DNA of 64,000 bases from DALYDK01 sp031973215 (lineage in GTDB: Bacteria; Patescibacteriota; Saccharimonadia; Saccharimonadales; CAIOMD01), in the NCBI GenBank assembly GCA_031973215.1, contig DALYDK010000002.1, positions 1 through 64,000 on the forward strand, in the 5' to 3' direction. This document shows, piece by piece, positions 25,612-34,569 of this stretch. A model generated the notes under the pieces. It was not told the DNA's origin and ran no database searches. It saw only the letters and a program-made list of their open reading frames with translations. Position 1 is the stretch's first letter, and each line of letters begins with the position of its first letter. A program made the translations under genes and the position numbers.

Positions 25612-25634
25612 TGTGTAAATAGTATACCAGTTTA

Positions 25635-28112
25635 TTACTCTGTGACTTTAGAGTAAGCAAGGTCTTTTTTGGTTGCTTTAACTTTAATAACCATTCCAGG
25701 TTTGTAGATTTCTTGCAATATTCCGTCCGCAATATGATCTTCAATAGTATCTTGTATCAACCTTCTTAGTGGACGTACGCCATTCTTTGGATCATAACCC
25801 TTTTCAAGCAACCACTCTTTAGCTGAACCAGTAATGGCTAGGCCAATTTTTTTTCTTTGCAGCCTCTCTTGCAGTTCACTTATCTGAACATCGATAATGT
25901 TTTTGACATTATCTTTTGTAAGCGCCCTAAAGACCACAACTTTATCTATTCTGTTAATTAGTTCAGGTCGCATGTGCCTTCTTAATTGATCAGAAACTAA
26001 TGTCTTATTTTTTTCATGTAACTGATTTAAGTCTTGCTCTTCGGAGCGAGTTGCACTAAATCCGAAATCTGCCTCTTTTTGGAGTAGGTGTGCGCCAATA
26101 TTGCTTGTCATAATAATTATTGTGTTTTTAAAACTTACTTTTCTACCTTTGGCATCAGTGAGTTCTCCATCTTCAAGAATCTGAAGCATCATATTAAACA
26201 CCTCAGGGTGAGCCTTCTCTATTTCGTCAAACAAAACTAGGCTGTATGGGTGTCTTCTAACTCTGTCGGTTAATTGGCCGCCCTCTTCATATCCTATGTA
26301 GCCTGCTGGAGCTCCGACTAGCCTAGAAACAGTATGCCTCTCTCCGAATTCACTCATATCAATTTTAATAATTGCGTCTTCACGACCATAAAATTCTCTG
26401 GTTAATACCCTGGCGAGTTCGGTTTTTCCAACGCCGGTTGGCCCCATGAATATAAATGAACCAATAGGTCTTTTGTCGCTGCCTATGCCACTTCTGTTTC
26501 TTCTAATCGCCTTGGCAACTACTGAAACAGCTTCATCTTGACCTATAACAAACCTAGCTATATGCTTTTCAAGCTTAAGCAAATTTTTAGCTTCTTGCTT
26601 AACAATTTTTCGAACTGGCACACCAGTTGCCTGAGCTACAACGGCAGCAATATCGTCACTGGTAAGTGTTAATCTTTTGTGCTGAGCAGTTTTAGCCTGG
26701 AGCTCTTTTAGCTGAGCCTGAGCGGCGCTAATTTTTTGCTTAAATTTAGCTGCCTTTTCGTAATCTTCTTTTTCTACAGCATCGTCTCGCCTAACCGTAA
26801 GAAGTTTGATTTCTTTTAGTAGCGATCTGTATTCGCTTGGGGTTTTACCCTTATCTACTCTAAGAAGCGCAGCTGCTTCGTCTAGGAGGTCAATAGCTTT
26901 ATCTGGCATAAATCTGTCCTGCATAAATCTGTCTGCAAAATAAACAGCGTCTTCAAGGACTTCATCGCCAATTACCACGCCATGGAATTGTTCATAATTA
27001 TTTCTGAGGCCTTTAAGTATAGTCAATGTTTCGGCCTTAGTCGTTTCTGGAACTACAACGGGCTGGAAGCGCCTTTCCAGCGCAGCATCTTTTTCGATAT
27101 GCTTATGATACTCATTGGTTGTAGTAGCACCGATAACCTGTATTTTACCTCTTGCTAGTGATGGCTTAAGAATGTTGCCAGCATCTATAGCGCCCTCGGC
27201 TGCGCCGGCGCCGACGAGTAAATGCATTTCGTCGATAAAAACAATAATATTTTTATCTTTCTCAAGTTCGGCCATTACTTTTTTTAGCCTGTCTTCAAAT
27301 TCTCCGCGATATTTTGTACCTGCAACCATTGAGGCCAAATCAAGCATCACTATTCTCTTTTCCAGTAAACTATCTGGCACATCTTCGTTAACAATTTTTT
27401 GCGCCAAACCTTCTGCTACTGCCGTTTTTCCAACGCCCGGCTCGCCTATTAAGACGGCGTTATTTTTAGACCTTCTGTTAAGAATAGTAATAACTCTTTT
27501 AATAACATCCTCTCTACCAATAACCGGATCTAGCTTACCGTCGGATGCCAGACTAGTTAAGTCGGTTCCAAAATGCTCTAATGCAGTTTTTGCACCAGAT
27601 CGCCTAGTTCTTGTAGCAGTTTTTTTAATGCTTTCATTATCTGAATCGTATTGTTGCTTCTGTAAGAAATTCTCCAGTTCATCTACTAGTCTATCGTTGT
27701 CTACATTCATATCCTTTAATAGCATTGCTGCGCGGCCATTTTTTTGCATTAGTAGACTATATAGTATGTGTTCGGTGCCACATACATCCTGGCTGTAATC
27801 TTGAGCAAAATCCCAGCTCATTTTTAAAGCTAGTTTTGCTGTTTCGCTAAGTCCCTTAGCTCCAATATTAATAGATAGGTTTTTAGGAGTTAAATTTAGA
27901 GCCAGCTGGGCTCTCTGGAAATTAACTCCAGCTTTATTTAAAATTTTATATGCGACTGAAGTTTCCTGAGTTAAAACACCTAAAAGAATATGCTCGGTGC
28001 CAACATATGCCGAGTTCTGAGCCCTTGCAATTTGATCAGCGGTTTTTAAGCTCATTAACGCATTGTCAGTTAAATGATTTAAATATTCTTGAAAGTCGGG
28101 TGAATCTGGCAT
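25635..28112 (-). CDS. clpC: ATP-dependent Clp protease ATPase subunit ClpC
   Basis: Hexameric AAA+ unfoldase that feeds substrates to ClpP. Domains: two Clp-N repeats (VGTEHILLGVL, CGTEHILYSLL; residues 1-145), first AAA with Walker A GEPGVGKTA (~222), a coiled middle domain (~400-460, with the UVR-like YEKAAKFKQKI), second AAA with Walker A GPTGVGKTE (~560), C-terminal D2 small domain. 825 residues, the ClpC rather than ClpA/ClpB layout. AAAGGA lies before the ATG. The promoter is overlapped by CIRCE, matching clpP. First gene of a five-gene operon with the HExxH protein, CNNM protein, radA and the PIN/TRAM protein. No mcsA/mcsB/ctsR is nearby. Confidence 0.96.
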   Translation of the reverse strand: MPDSPDFQEYLNHLTDNALMSLKTADQIARAQNSAYVGTEHILLGVLTQETSVAYKILNKAGVNFQRAQLALNLTPKNLSINIGAKGLSETAKLALKMSWDFAQDYSQDVCGTEHILYSLLMQKNGRAAMLLKDMNVDNDRLVDELENFLQKQQYDSDNESIKKTATRTRRSGAKTALEHFGTDLTSLASDGKLDPVIGREDVIKRVITILNRRSKNNAVLIGEPGVGKTAVAEGLAQKIVNEDVPDSLLEKRIVMLDLASMVAGTKYRGEFEDRLKKVMAELEKDKNIIVFIDEMHLLVGAGAAEGAIDAGNILKPSLARGKIQVIGATTTNEYHKHIEKDAALERRFQPVVVPETTKAETLTILKGLRNNYEQFHGVVIGDEVLEDAVYFADRFMQDRFMPDKAIDLLDEAAALLRVDKGKTPSEYRSLLKEIKLLTVRRDDAVEKEDYEKAAKFKQKISAAQAQLKELQAKTAQHKRLTLTSDDIAAVVAQATGVPVRKIVKQEAKNLLKLEKHIARFVIGQDEAVSVVAKAIRRNRSGIGSDKRPIGSFIFMGPTGVGKTELARVLTREFYGREDAIIKIDMSEFGERHTVSRLVGAPAGYIGYEEGGQLTDRVRRHPYSLVLFDEIEKAHPEVFNMMLQILEDGELTDAKGRKVSFKNTIIIMTSNIGAHLLQKEADFGFSATRSEEQDLNQLHEKNKTLVSDQLRRHMRPELINRIDKVVVFRALTKDNVKNIIDVQISELQERLQRKKIGLAITGSAKEWLLEKGYDPKNGVRPLRRLIQDTIEDHIADGILQEIYKPGMVIKVKATKKDLAYSKVTE

Positions 28113-28183
28113 AAATTATTCCTTTCTTGGCATTAACACGGGCGCAAATTCAAATGATGCCAAAATAGTTTATAGTAAGTACC

Positions 28184-28212
28184 ATTATATAAAATTAGCA
28201 CTCTTGTTGCAA
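28184..28212 (-). promoter_or_regulatory. clpC promoter
   Basis: Minus strand: TTGCAA at 28207-28212, 17-nt spacer, consensus TATAAT at 28184-28189. The -35 and half the spacer lie inside CIRCE. The leader is about 65 nt. Confidence 0.85.
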
Positions 28213-28221
28213 GAGTGCTAA
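28195..28221. promoter_or_regulatory. CIRCE operator (HrcA-binding site) of clpC
   Basis: Perfect TTAGCACTC-N9-GAGTGCTAA, overlapping the clpC promoter. Identical arms to the copy before clpP at 6865, so both genes should respond to one HrcA repressor. Confidence 0.95.
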
Positions 28222-28240
28222 TTGATTGTTTTAAAGAATT

Positions 28241-29413
28241 TTATTCTTGTCCGTGTTCTTCAATAGCCTCTAGTAGGCTACTTTCTAAGTCGGACTTTTT
28301 CTTAAGCTTTGGAGCATTGGCAGCGCCAACAATTTTGGGAGCTTCAACGACCGGCTTGGCCGCATTTTTAGCTTCTTGGTTGCTCTCGATGTCTATTTCA
28401 AAGCCAGTTAATTTACTAGCCAGGCGGACATTTTGACCACTTTTTCCAATAGCAACTGAAAGCTGCTCTTCGGGAACTATTACTTTTGCTTTTTTATTAG
28501 CATCGTCTATGACAACTCTAGTAACTTCAGTTGGGCTCAAAGCATTCGTAATATACTTAACATCGTCTTTATCCCAAATGACAATATCTATTTTTTCTTG
28601 ATCGCCAATTTCGCTCATTACAGCTTGGACCCTTGTTCCATGACCACCGACAAATGTGCCAACCGGATCAACGCCTTGCACGGTGCTTGAAACGGCAATT
28701 TTAGCCCTAACTCCAGCTTCGCGAGCGATTGCCTTAATTTCTACGGCCCCTGAATCCATTTCTGGTACTTCCGCCCTAAAGAGCATTTCCAAAAATTCAG
28801 GACAGCCTCTACTAACAACAAGCTGGGCGCCTTTATAGCCCCTTTCAACATCTTTTAGATATACTTTTAGTCTTTGGCCTGGGTAATATCGCTCGCCCTG
28901 GATTTGTTCACTCGAAGGCATAATACCCTGAGCTTTATTTAGTTCGAGCCTTACTAGGCGACCCTCTACTCTTGTAACAGTTCCATTTACTACAGTGTTA
29001 ATTTTATCTTCAAATTCAGCCATGACAATTTCTCTCTCAGCTTCACGAAGTCTCTGTAAAATAACCTGTTTGGCCGTTTGGGCTGCAACTCGACCGAACG
29101 AATGAACCTCTTCTGATTCTTCTACTGTTTCGTCAATCTTAACGTCTTTTTGAATTTTTTTGGCATCAGCTAAGCTAATTTCTAAAAATTCATTTTCTAC
29201 TTTATCGACAACAGTTTTTGTTACAAAGACCGTAACAGAACCTGTGTTTATATTAATTTGAGATCTTACTTCTTGCTCTCTGTCTCCGTAATCGCGTCTC
29301 CAGGCAGCGGCAAGCGCTTGCTCAACAGCATCCTGAACTACAGACTCGGGCAAATTTTTTTCCTCGGCTATTGCCTTAACAGCCATTACTAGTTGTTTGG
29401 TTTCTAGTTCCAT
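28241..29413 (-). CDS. nusA: Transcription termination/antitermination factor NusA
   Basis: Binds RNA polymerase and stimulates pausing and intrinsic termination. Domains: N-terminal polymerase-binding domain (~1-125, AVEQALAAAWRRDYGD), S1 (~135-200, GTVTRVEGRLVRLEL), two KH domains (~210-345, including GVDPVGTFVGGHGTRVQ and VAIGKSGQNVRLASKLTG). The C-terminus is a short acidic tail, not the acidic repeats of E. coli. ATG at 29413 with AAAGGAG 4 nt before it. An intrinsic-terminator hairpin lies in its own leader. The usual rimP and infB partners are not adjacent. Confidence 0.96.
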   Translation of the reverse strand: MELETKQLVMAVKAIAEEKNLPESVVQDAVEQALAAAWRRDYGDREQEVRSQININTGSVTVFVTKTVVDKVENEFLEISLADAKKIQKDVKIDETVEESEEVHSFGRVAAQTAKQVILQRLREAEREIVMAEFEDKINTVVNGTVTRVEGRLVRLELNKAQGIMPSSEQIQGERYYPGQRLKVYLKDVERGYKGAQLVVSRGCPEFLEMLFRAEVPEMDSGAVEIKAIAREAGVRAKIAVSSTVQGVDPVGTFVGGHGTRVQAVMSEIGDQEKIDIVIWDKDDVKYITNALSPTEVTRVVIDDANKKAKVIVPEEQLSVAIGKSGQNVRLASKLTGFEIDIESNQEAKNAAKPVVEAPKIVGAANAPKLKKKSDLESSLLEAIEEHGQE

Positions 29414-29427
29414 ATTACTCCTTTATC

Positions 29428-29449
29428 AAAAAACCGACCTTTTGGTCGG
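29428..29449 (-). terminator. Intrinsic terminator / attenuator in the nusA leader
   Basis: Minus strand: CCGACC-AAAA-GGTCGG stem followed by six T, ending 4 nt before the nusA Shine-Dalgarno. The only plausible upstream promoter on this strand is at 29465-29470, so the hairpin forms within the first ~30 nt of the nusA mRNA. Confidence 0.75.
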
Positions 29450-29464
29450 AATTGGTACAACTTT

Positions 29465-29473
29465 ATTGTATCA
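29465..29473 (-). promoter_or_regulatory. nusA promoter (extended -10)
   Basis: Minus strand TGATACAAT: TG plus TACAAT forms an extended -10 box; no good -35. Transcript start expected near 29458. Confidence 0.45.
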
Positions 29474-29520
29474 TATTATTTGAGTAATAATAAATATCTC
29501 TAATATCCGAAAGGAACCAA

Positions 29521-32025
29521 ATGAAAGTAAAAAGGCTTTATGATGCCTTTGCTCCAAGCAGCTATAATCTTAACTTAAAAATCAACAAGACTAAGTTAGT
29601 TTTTAGTGGCAAGGTGCGCATTAGTGGAATTGTTAAACAAAAAAATATATCTCTTCATGCGAAAGACTTAACTATAAAAAAAATAGAAGTTAACGGCACT
29701 GACATTTCTTACAAGAATAATATTGACGACGAACTTTGTATTAATAAAAGTTTTTCGGTTGGTGAACAGCTCGACTTAAATATTTCGTTCGAAGGCAAAA
29801 TAACAAAACCTATGCACGGAATTTATCCCAGCTTTAACAAAGATGGCTCAACGATTATATCTACTCAATTTGAATCTCATCATGCCAGAGAAGCCTTTCC
29901 CTGCATAGATGAGCCAGAAGCAAAAGCTAGCTTTGACCTAACTATTGAATGCGAAAGCGGAAACGCTGTACTAGGCAACATGCCGGTGGCAGAACAAACT
30001 TCAAAAGGCAATATGTTGATTACAACTTTTGAAACATCACCAGTAATGAGCTCATACCTACTTGCATTTGTGATTGGCGATCTACAAAAAATAAGTGGCT
30101 CAACCAAAAATGGCACCATTGTTTCAATTTGGTCTTCTAAAGATCATCCCAAAAGCAACCTGAAGTTTGCCCTTGAAAGCGCTATAAAGTCTACTGAATT
30201 TTTCAATGACTATTTTCAAACAGATTATCCGCTTCCCAAGTGCGATCATGTTGCGCTGCCGGATTTTTCATCTGGAGCTATGGAAAACTGGGGATTAATA
30301 ACCTACCGAGAAGTCTGCTTACTTGTCGACAGCAAAAAAACCTCTACGGCCACAAAAGAATATGTTGCGCTTGTTATTGCTCACGAAATTTCTCATCAAT
30401 GGTTTGGGAACCTGGTCACAATGCGCTGGTGGGATGATTTATGGCTGAATGAAAGTTTTGCTACCTTAATGGAATATTTAGCAGTAGATCACTCTTATCC
30501 GGAATGGAATATATCTTTATCATTTGCTGCCCACGAAGCACTTGGTGCATTCAGAAGAGACAGCTTGAACGGAGTTCAGCCTGTTAAGTCTGAGGTTAAT
30601 CATCCCGATGAAATAAGCACATTGTTTGACCCATCGATTGTCTATGCTAAAGGAGCTAGGTTATTGCTTATGGCCTACCACATAGTAGGCGAGAAAAGCT
30701 TTAGAAAAGGTCTTAAAAACTACTTTGCTAAATATGCTTATAAAAATGCCGAGGGCGATAATTTATGGGATGAGCTTTCGGAAGCTTCTGGCATTGACCT
30801 AAAAACCATTATGAATACCTGGATTAAAACTCCCGGATTCCCGGTATTAGAAGTTAAATTATCAAAAGATGATAAAGAAATAGTTTTAAGTCAAAATAAA
30901 TATACTTTAGACAACTCAAAATCCAAAGATCTTTGGCCTATACCCCTTTTTGATAGTAAAAATTCTAAAATAATTTTTAACCAAAAAACCAACGAGTTTG
31001 CAGAATTTGATTCTTCGACCCTGTTTAATCAAAAGGGCGGACACTATCTCGTAAAGTACTCAAATTCTAAAACTAAAGATTTAATAAAAGAAAAAATAAT
31101 GAATAATCAACTCAAAGAAACAGAAAAATTATTTTATCTTAATAATCTTAATTTAGAGGCGCGAAACGGCCTAGCAAGTATGGTGGATTTTATGGATGTC
31201 ATAGATGCCTATAAAAACGAGACTGCAGAACCAGTTTGGAGCGTACTTTCAGTAGGCCTATCAGACGCAAAACGCATTATTGAAGGCAATGAAAAAGCCG
31301 AAAAAAAAGAAAAATTATTTGTTTATAGCATCGTCAAAGAACAACTATCGAGGCTTGGATGGACAAAAAAACAAGATGAACCTTCTAATGACACCAAGCT
31401 TAGAGATTTAATTATTGCACTAGCGGTCTACAGCGAACATCCCGATATTGTTGCTAAAATCAAAAAGTTATATCACGATAAAGGCATTAATCAGCCCGCT
31501 GAGCTTAGGGGCTCAATCCTATCGGGTGTTGTGAAACATTCTGGCAAGAAAGTATTTAAAGAGCTTCACGAATTGTATCCTAAGCAAACAAATAGTGATT
31601 TAAAAAACGATATATCATCGGCATTATGCAGCACAAAGAGTCCGGAGCTGGCGGAAATATTATTAAAATCTATAAAAGATAGTTCCTGGGTAAAACTTCA
31701 AGATGTCGATAAATTTATTGTGCATCTTTTAGCGAATAAATTCACCAGAGCAACCGCCTGGAAATGGCTAACCAATAACTGGGGTTGGATAGAGAAGAAT
31801 TTTGCGAGCGACAAGTCCTATGACCACTACCCAAGATATGCAGCAAATTGCTTTAGCAACCAAGAGTGGTATGACCGTTACAAAAAATTCTTCGAGCCAA
31901 AGAAGGATATTGTGTCGCTCCGCAGAAACATTGAACTTGGCGAAAAAGAGATTGAAAATAAAATAAGATGGTCCGAGCGAGACAAAGAAAAAATGATTAA
32001 CTGGCTAACAAGCTTAGTTGTTTAG
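29521..32025 (+). CDS. M1 family aminopeptidase (PepN-like)
   Basis: Zinc metallo-aminopeptidase for peptide breakdown. Seen: exopeptidase motif GAMENWG (about residue 250), zinc motif HEISH (about 287) with the third ligand Glu 18 residues on in WLNES, and the N-terminal beta domain with SHHAREAFPCIDEPEAKA. C-terminal ERAP1-like helical domain. 834 residues, full length. No signal peptide, so cytosolic. GAAAGGAACC precedes the ATG. Divergent from nusA and overlapping the yraN stop by 4 nt, tail to tail. Confidence 0.93.
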   Translation: MKVKRLYDAFAPSSYNLNLKINKTKLVFSGKVRISGIVKQKNISLHAKDLTIKKIEVNGTDISYKNNIDDELCINKSFSVGEQLDLNISFEGKITKPMHGIYPSFNKDGSTIISTQFESHHAREAFPCIDEPEAKASFDLTIECESGNAVLGNMPVAEQTSKGNMLITTFETSPVMSSYLLAFVIGDLQKISGSTKNGTIVSIWSSKDHPKSNLKFALESAIKSTEFFNDYFQTDYPLPKCDHVALPDFSSGAMENWGLITYREVCLLVDSKKTSTATKEYVALVIAHEISHQWFGNLVTMRWWDDLWLNESFATLMEYLAVDHSYPEWNISLSFAAHEALGAFRRDSLNGVQPVKSEVNHPDEISTLFDPSIVYAKGARLLLMAYHIVGEKSFRKGLKNYFAKYAYKNAEGDNLWDELSEASGIDLKTIMNTWIKTPGFPVLEVKLSKDDKEIVLSQNKYTLDNSKSKDLWPIPLFDSKNSKIIFNQKTNEFAEFDSSTLFNQKGGHYLVKYSNSKTKDLIKEKIMNNQLKETEKLFYLNNLNLEARNGLASMVDFMDVIDAYKNETAEPVWSVLSVGLSDAKRIIEGNEKAEKKEKLFVYSIVKEQLSRLGWTKKQDEPSNDTKLRDLIIALAVYSEHPDIVAKIKKLYHDKGINQPAELRGSILSGVVKHSGKKVFKELHELYPKQTNSDLKNDISSALCSTKSPELAEILLKSIKDSSWVKLQDVDKFIVHLLANKFTRATAWKWLTNNWGWIEKNFASDKSYDHYPRYAANCFSNQEWYDRYKKFFEPKKDIVSLRRNIELGEKEIENKIRWSERDKEKMINWLTSLVV

Positions 32026-32378
32026 TTTATTACAATAAAGTCTTCTACTTTTGGGAAATCACCACCCAAACTAATAACCGCTAAATACGCATCTTGGCTG
32101 TGTCCATGGTTAGATATCCAAATTTCCGCTGCAAAAGCCATCTGTTTTTGCTTTGCAAGGTTTACGGCAGCTAGCCCTCCGCCCTGATTATTGTTGCGTC
32201 GGTACTTAACTTCTACAAAGTAAATAATTCTATCTTTCTCTGCGATAATATCAACTTCACAGTATCTAGTCCGCCAATTTCGGTCAATGATTTTGTATTT
32301 ATTTTTTTTCAAATACTTACAGGCCTGATCTTCGGCTATGTCTCCTATGTACTTAGTTGAGTTGATATTTTCAGTCAT
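32022..32378 (-). CDS. UPF0102/YraN family endonuclease-like protein
   Basis: 118 residues with a predicted Holliday-junction-resolvase/PD-(D/E)xK-like core: opening GDIAEDQACKYLKKNKYKII, then DRNWRTRYCEVDIIAEKD and FVEVKYR, matching the D-x(n)-EVK pattern. The family is widespread in bacteria, usually near rnhB as here (rnhB lies 0.9 kb away), and its role is not established. Its start faces the diacylglycerol-kinase-like gene divergently. Confidence 0.9.
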   Translation of the reverse strand: MTENINSTKYIGDIAEDQACKYLKKNKYKIIDRNWRTRYCEVDIIAEKDRIIYFVEVKYRRNNNQGGGLAAVNLAKQKQMAFAAEIWISNHGHSQDAYLAVISLGGDFPKVEDFIVIN

Positions 32379-32399
32379 TTTCTATAGCATAGTTTAAAC

Positions 32400-33308
32400 A
32401 TGATAAAAGAAAATACAAAGTTCATAATTGCTACAAATTTTCCAGAAGGTTCAGAAAGAATTGAATATTTAGACAAGGAGATTATTGAGCCCATAAATCA
32501 GGTAACAAATAGCGAAACAGAAATTCTATTCATGCCAACAGCCGCCCTTATGGCCTACTCAACCTACAAGTCTGCGGGTGAAGGTAAAATTCCCATTGTT
32601 GTTCCGGTGGGTGGCGATGGAACAATTAACTGGCACTTGAATAATGCAGATATTTACCCGCATTCTACAATATATTTACCTCTTGCTAGCGGAACCGCAA
32701 ATGACATAGCTACAACTATTCATAGCAACCCAACTAATGTAAGGAAGATTCTAGAAAAAGGCCGGCTAAGACAAGCCCGACCACTAAGAATCCAAAATGG
32801 CCCCGTGCAAAAAAAGGCACTAGGTTACATAGGTCTAGGCATTACCGGCCAGTGCGCTAAAGAAATCAATAGCAGAAAAAATGTTAAACCAAGCTTACTT
32901 AAAGATAGCGCAGTATCAATAAAGGGAATTTTGAAAAGTAGACGCTTGAAAGTTAACAATTCCTCGCAGCCAGTTTTAAGCAGCAACCATTTAGAAATTG
33001 CTGCAGTTAATTCTAGAATGGCCAGTTTTTTATGGCCAAAAAATCCTTCTGTGTTCGAAGACCACTTTTACTTACTTTCTCCAGAAGGATACATAGGAAC
33101 AGCCGGCTTAGCTATTAAAGGTCTAAAAAAAAGATTAAAAGGCAAAAAGATTAATCTTGGCGAATCAGTAGAGTTCGAAGTTGAAAATATTGGCACAAAA
33201 AGACGACCCATTTACGGCCAATGCGACGGAGAAGAATTTTTGCTTGAAGATAGTAAAATTAATATAAGTAAAAACAGCAGTCCTATTAATATATTTTCAT
33301 TAACCTAA
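32400..33308 (+). CDS. Diacylglycerol kinase-like (DAGKc/YegS family) protein
   Basis: Predicted lipid or sphingosine kinase of the DAGK catalytic family. Seen: PVGGDGTINWHLNN (GGDGT nucleotide-binding motif, ~residue 66-80) and PLASGTANDIATTI (family form PLGTANDFA, ~100). C-terminal beta-rich half with a final CDGEEF, matching the family's DGE motif. 302 residues. No Shine-Dalgarno at ATG 32400, which lies 21 nt from the yraN start. Overlaps rnhB tail to tail by 9 nt. Likely in phospholipid or undecaprenol recycling, but the substrate is unknown. Confidence 0.8.
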   Translation: MIKENTKFIIATNFPEGSERIEYLDKEIIEPINQVTNSETEILFMPTAALMAYSTYKSAGEGKIPIVVPVGGDGTINWHLNNADIYPHSTIYLPLASGTANDIATTIHSNPTNVRKILEKGRLRQARPLRIQNGPVQKKALGYIGLGITGQCAKEINSRKNVKPSLLKDSAVSIKGILKSRRLKVNNSSQPVLSSNHLEIAAVNSRMASFLWPKNPSVFEDHFYLLSPEGYIGTAGLAIKGLKKRLKGKKINLGESVEFEVENIGTKRRPIYGQCDGEEFLLEDSKINISKNSSPINIFSLT

Positions 33309-33863
33309 GCCTGATAGCTTTTTGATTGGCTTATAAGAAAAACGGTGAACGCCATTTATGGGACCGTATATTTTTAGAGCCTCTAAATGAGCTTTTGTAC
33401 CATAGCCAACATGCTCGTCAAATCCATACCTTTGATACTTTGCAGATAATTTTTTCATATAGTCATCCCTATAAACCTTTGCATATATACTTGCCGCACT
33501 AACCTCGGGGTAAACATTGTCAGCACCAGTCTCGCACCTTGTATTAACTGGGTCAATATCACCCAGGTAATTTATATTTCCATCTACAATAACAGGTTCT
33601 TTAACATTTTTAAGTTGTTGGTATGCTTCTATAAAAGCCCTTTTAACCGCAAGTGATAGCCCAATTTGATCAATTTCTACCGATGAAATTACAGACAAGG
33701 CTACGTCTGCATTTTCTTCAATTTCTTTGAATAATTTTAGCCTTTTGCCTCGGCTCATTTTTTTTGAATCTTTTAGTCCCTCTATGGGGCTATTTAGTCT
33801 AACTGCTGCAACCACCAACGGACCTGCCCAACAACCTCTACCAACCTCATCAATGCCGATCAT
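33300..33863 (-). CDS. rnhB: Ribonuclease HII
   Basis: Removes RNA from RNA-DNA hybrids and single ribonucleotides from DNA. Seen: MIGIDEVGRGCWAGPLVVAA with the DE pair (residues 4-5), a mid Asp in EPVIVDGNINYLG, and VSAASIYAKVYRD near residue 130 ending with the DxYF-type segment. 187 residues. Follows rplS on the minus strand after a terminator; the ATG is 36 nt from the terminator stem. Confidence 0.95.
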   Translation of the reverse strand: MIGIDEVGRGCWAGPLVVAAVRLNSPIEGLKDSKKMSRGKRLKLFKEIEENADVALSVISSVEIDQIGLSLAVKRAFIEAYQQLKNVKEPVIVDGNINYLGDIDPVNTRCETGADNVYPEVSAASIYAKVYRDDYMKKLSAKYQRYGFDEHVGYGTKAHLEALKIYGPINGVHRFSYKPIKKLSGLG

Positions 33864-33898
33864 ATACTTAAAATTATAAAATAAAATAGAAACAATAT

Positions 33899-33928
33899 TA
33901 AAAAAATGCAGGCGTATGCCTGCATTTT
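33899..33928. terminator. Bidirectional terminator between rplS and rnhB
   Basis: 8-bp stem ATGCAGGC/GCCTGCAT at 33906-33925, with an A run before and TTTT after. It ends the rplS transcript on the minus strand. Confidence 0.85.
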
Positions 33929-33950
33929 AATTATCAAACTTTGCTGAATT

Positions 33951-34469
33951 TTATTCTTCTTTGCGATCAGCAGTTGCTTGCTCAAATTTCTTTTGTTCTT
34001 CTGCTTCTTTAGCAGCTTTTTCGGCCTCAGCTTTTTGGTGCTCTAGCTCTTTTTTCTTAGCTAATTCTTCTTCGGCCTTCTCTGCCTCTAGGTCTCTTAT
34101 TTCATTAACTGCTTTTTTATCGAACTCGAGACCAGTTAGACGAGTCGCCTTTCCAGTTCTTGTACGGATATAAGATAAATAATTACGCCTTACCTTACTT
34201 CTTTTGGTAACCTCAATTTTTAGAACATTTGGTCCATGAAGTAGAAAACTTTTTTCGACTCCAACGCCGCTAGCGATTCTTCGAACAGTAATTGTAGAAG
34301 TTAAACTATTTTTCTTGCTAGTTCTAATAACCATTCCTTCGAAAATCTGGACTCTTTCTTTATTACCTTCTTTAATTTTTTGGTGCACCTTAACTGTATC
34401 GCCAGTTTTTACTTCAACAACTTGGTGTTTCTTGTATTTATCTTCAATTTTCTGAATTACGCTTTGCAT
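33951..34469 (-). CDS. rplS: Ribosomal protein L19 with long C-terminal Glu/Lys/Ala extension
   Basis: 50S protein bL19 at the subunit interface. The L19 core spans residues 1-115 (GDTVKVHQKIKEGNKERVQ, FEGMVIR, VRRIASGVGVEKSFLLHG, RRNYLSYIRTRTGKATRL). The normal family length is about 115; here about 55 further residues form a charged coiled-coil-like tail. Single-gene transcript: its own terminator follows at 33899. No trmD or rimM is next to it, unlike the usual rpsP-rimM-trmD-rplS order. Confidence 0.95.
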   Translation of the reverse strand: MQSVIQKIEDKYKKHQVVEVKTGDTVKVHQKIKEGNKERVQIFEGMVIRTSKKNSLTSTITVRRIASGVGVEKSFLLHGPNVLKIEVTKRSKVRRNYLSYIRTRTGKATRLTGLEFDKKAVNEIRDLEAEKAEEELAKKKELEHQKAEAEKAAKEAEEQKKFEQATADRKEE

Positions 34470-34569
34470 GAAACGATTAACCTCACGAGATTTACTTAAA
34501 ATTTATATAATCAATCTGAATAAATATACCATATAAAACACAAAATAACAACCGTTTAACGGCATTTTA

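Noticed and set aside
27115..27798. 227-codon frame on the plus strand inside clpC
   Set aside because: Antisense shadow of a highly conserved AAA gene; Ser/Thr-rich translation with no family resemblance or start signals.
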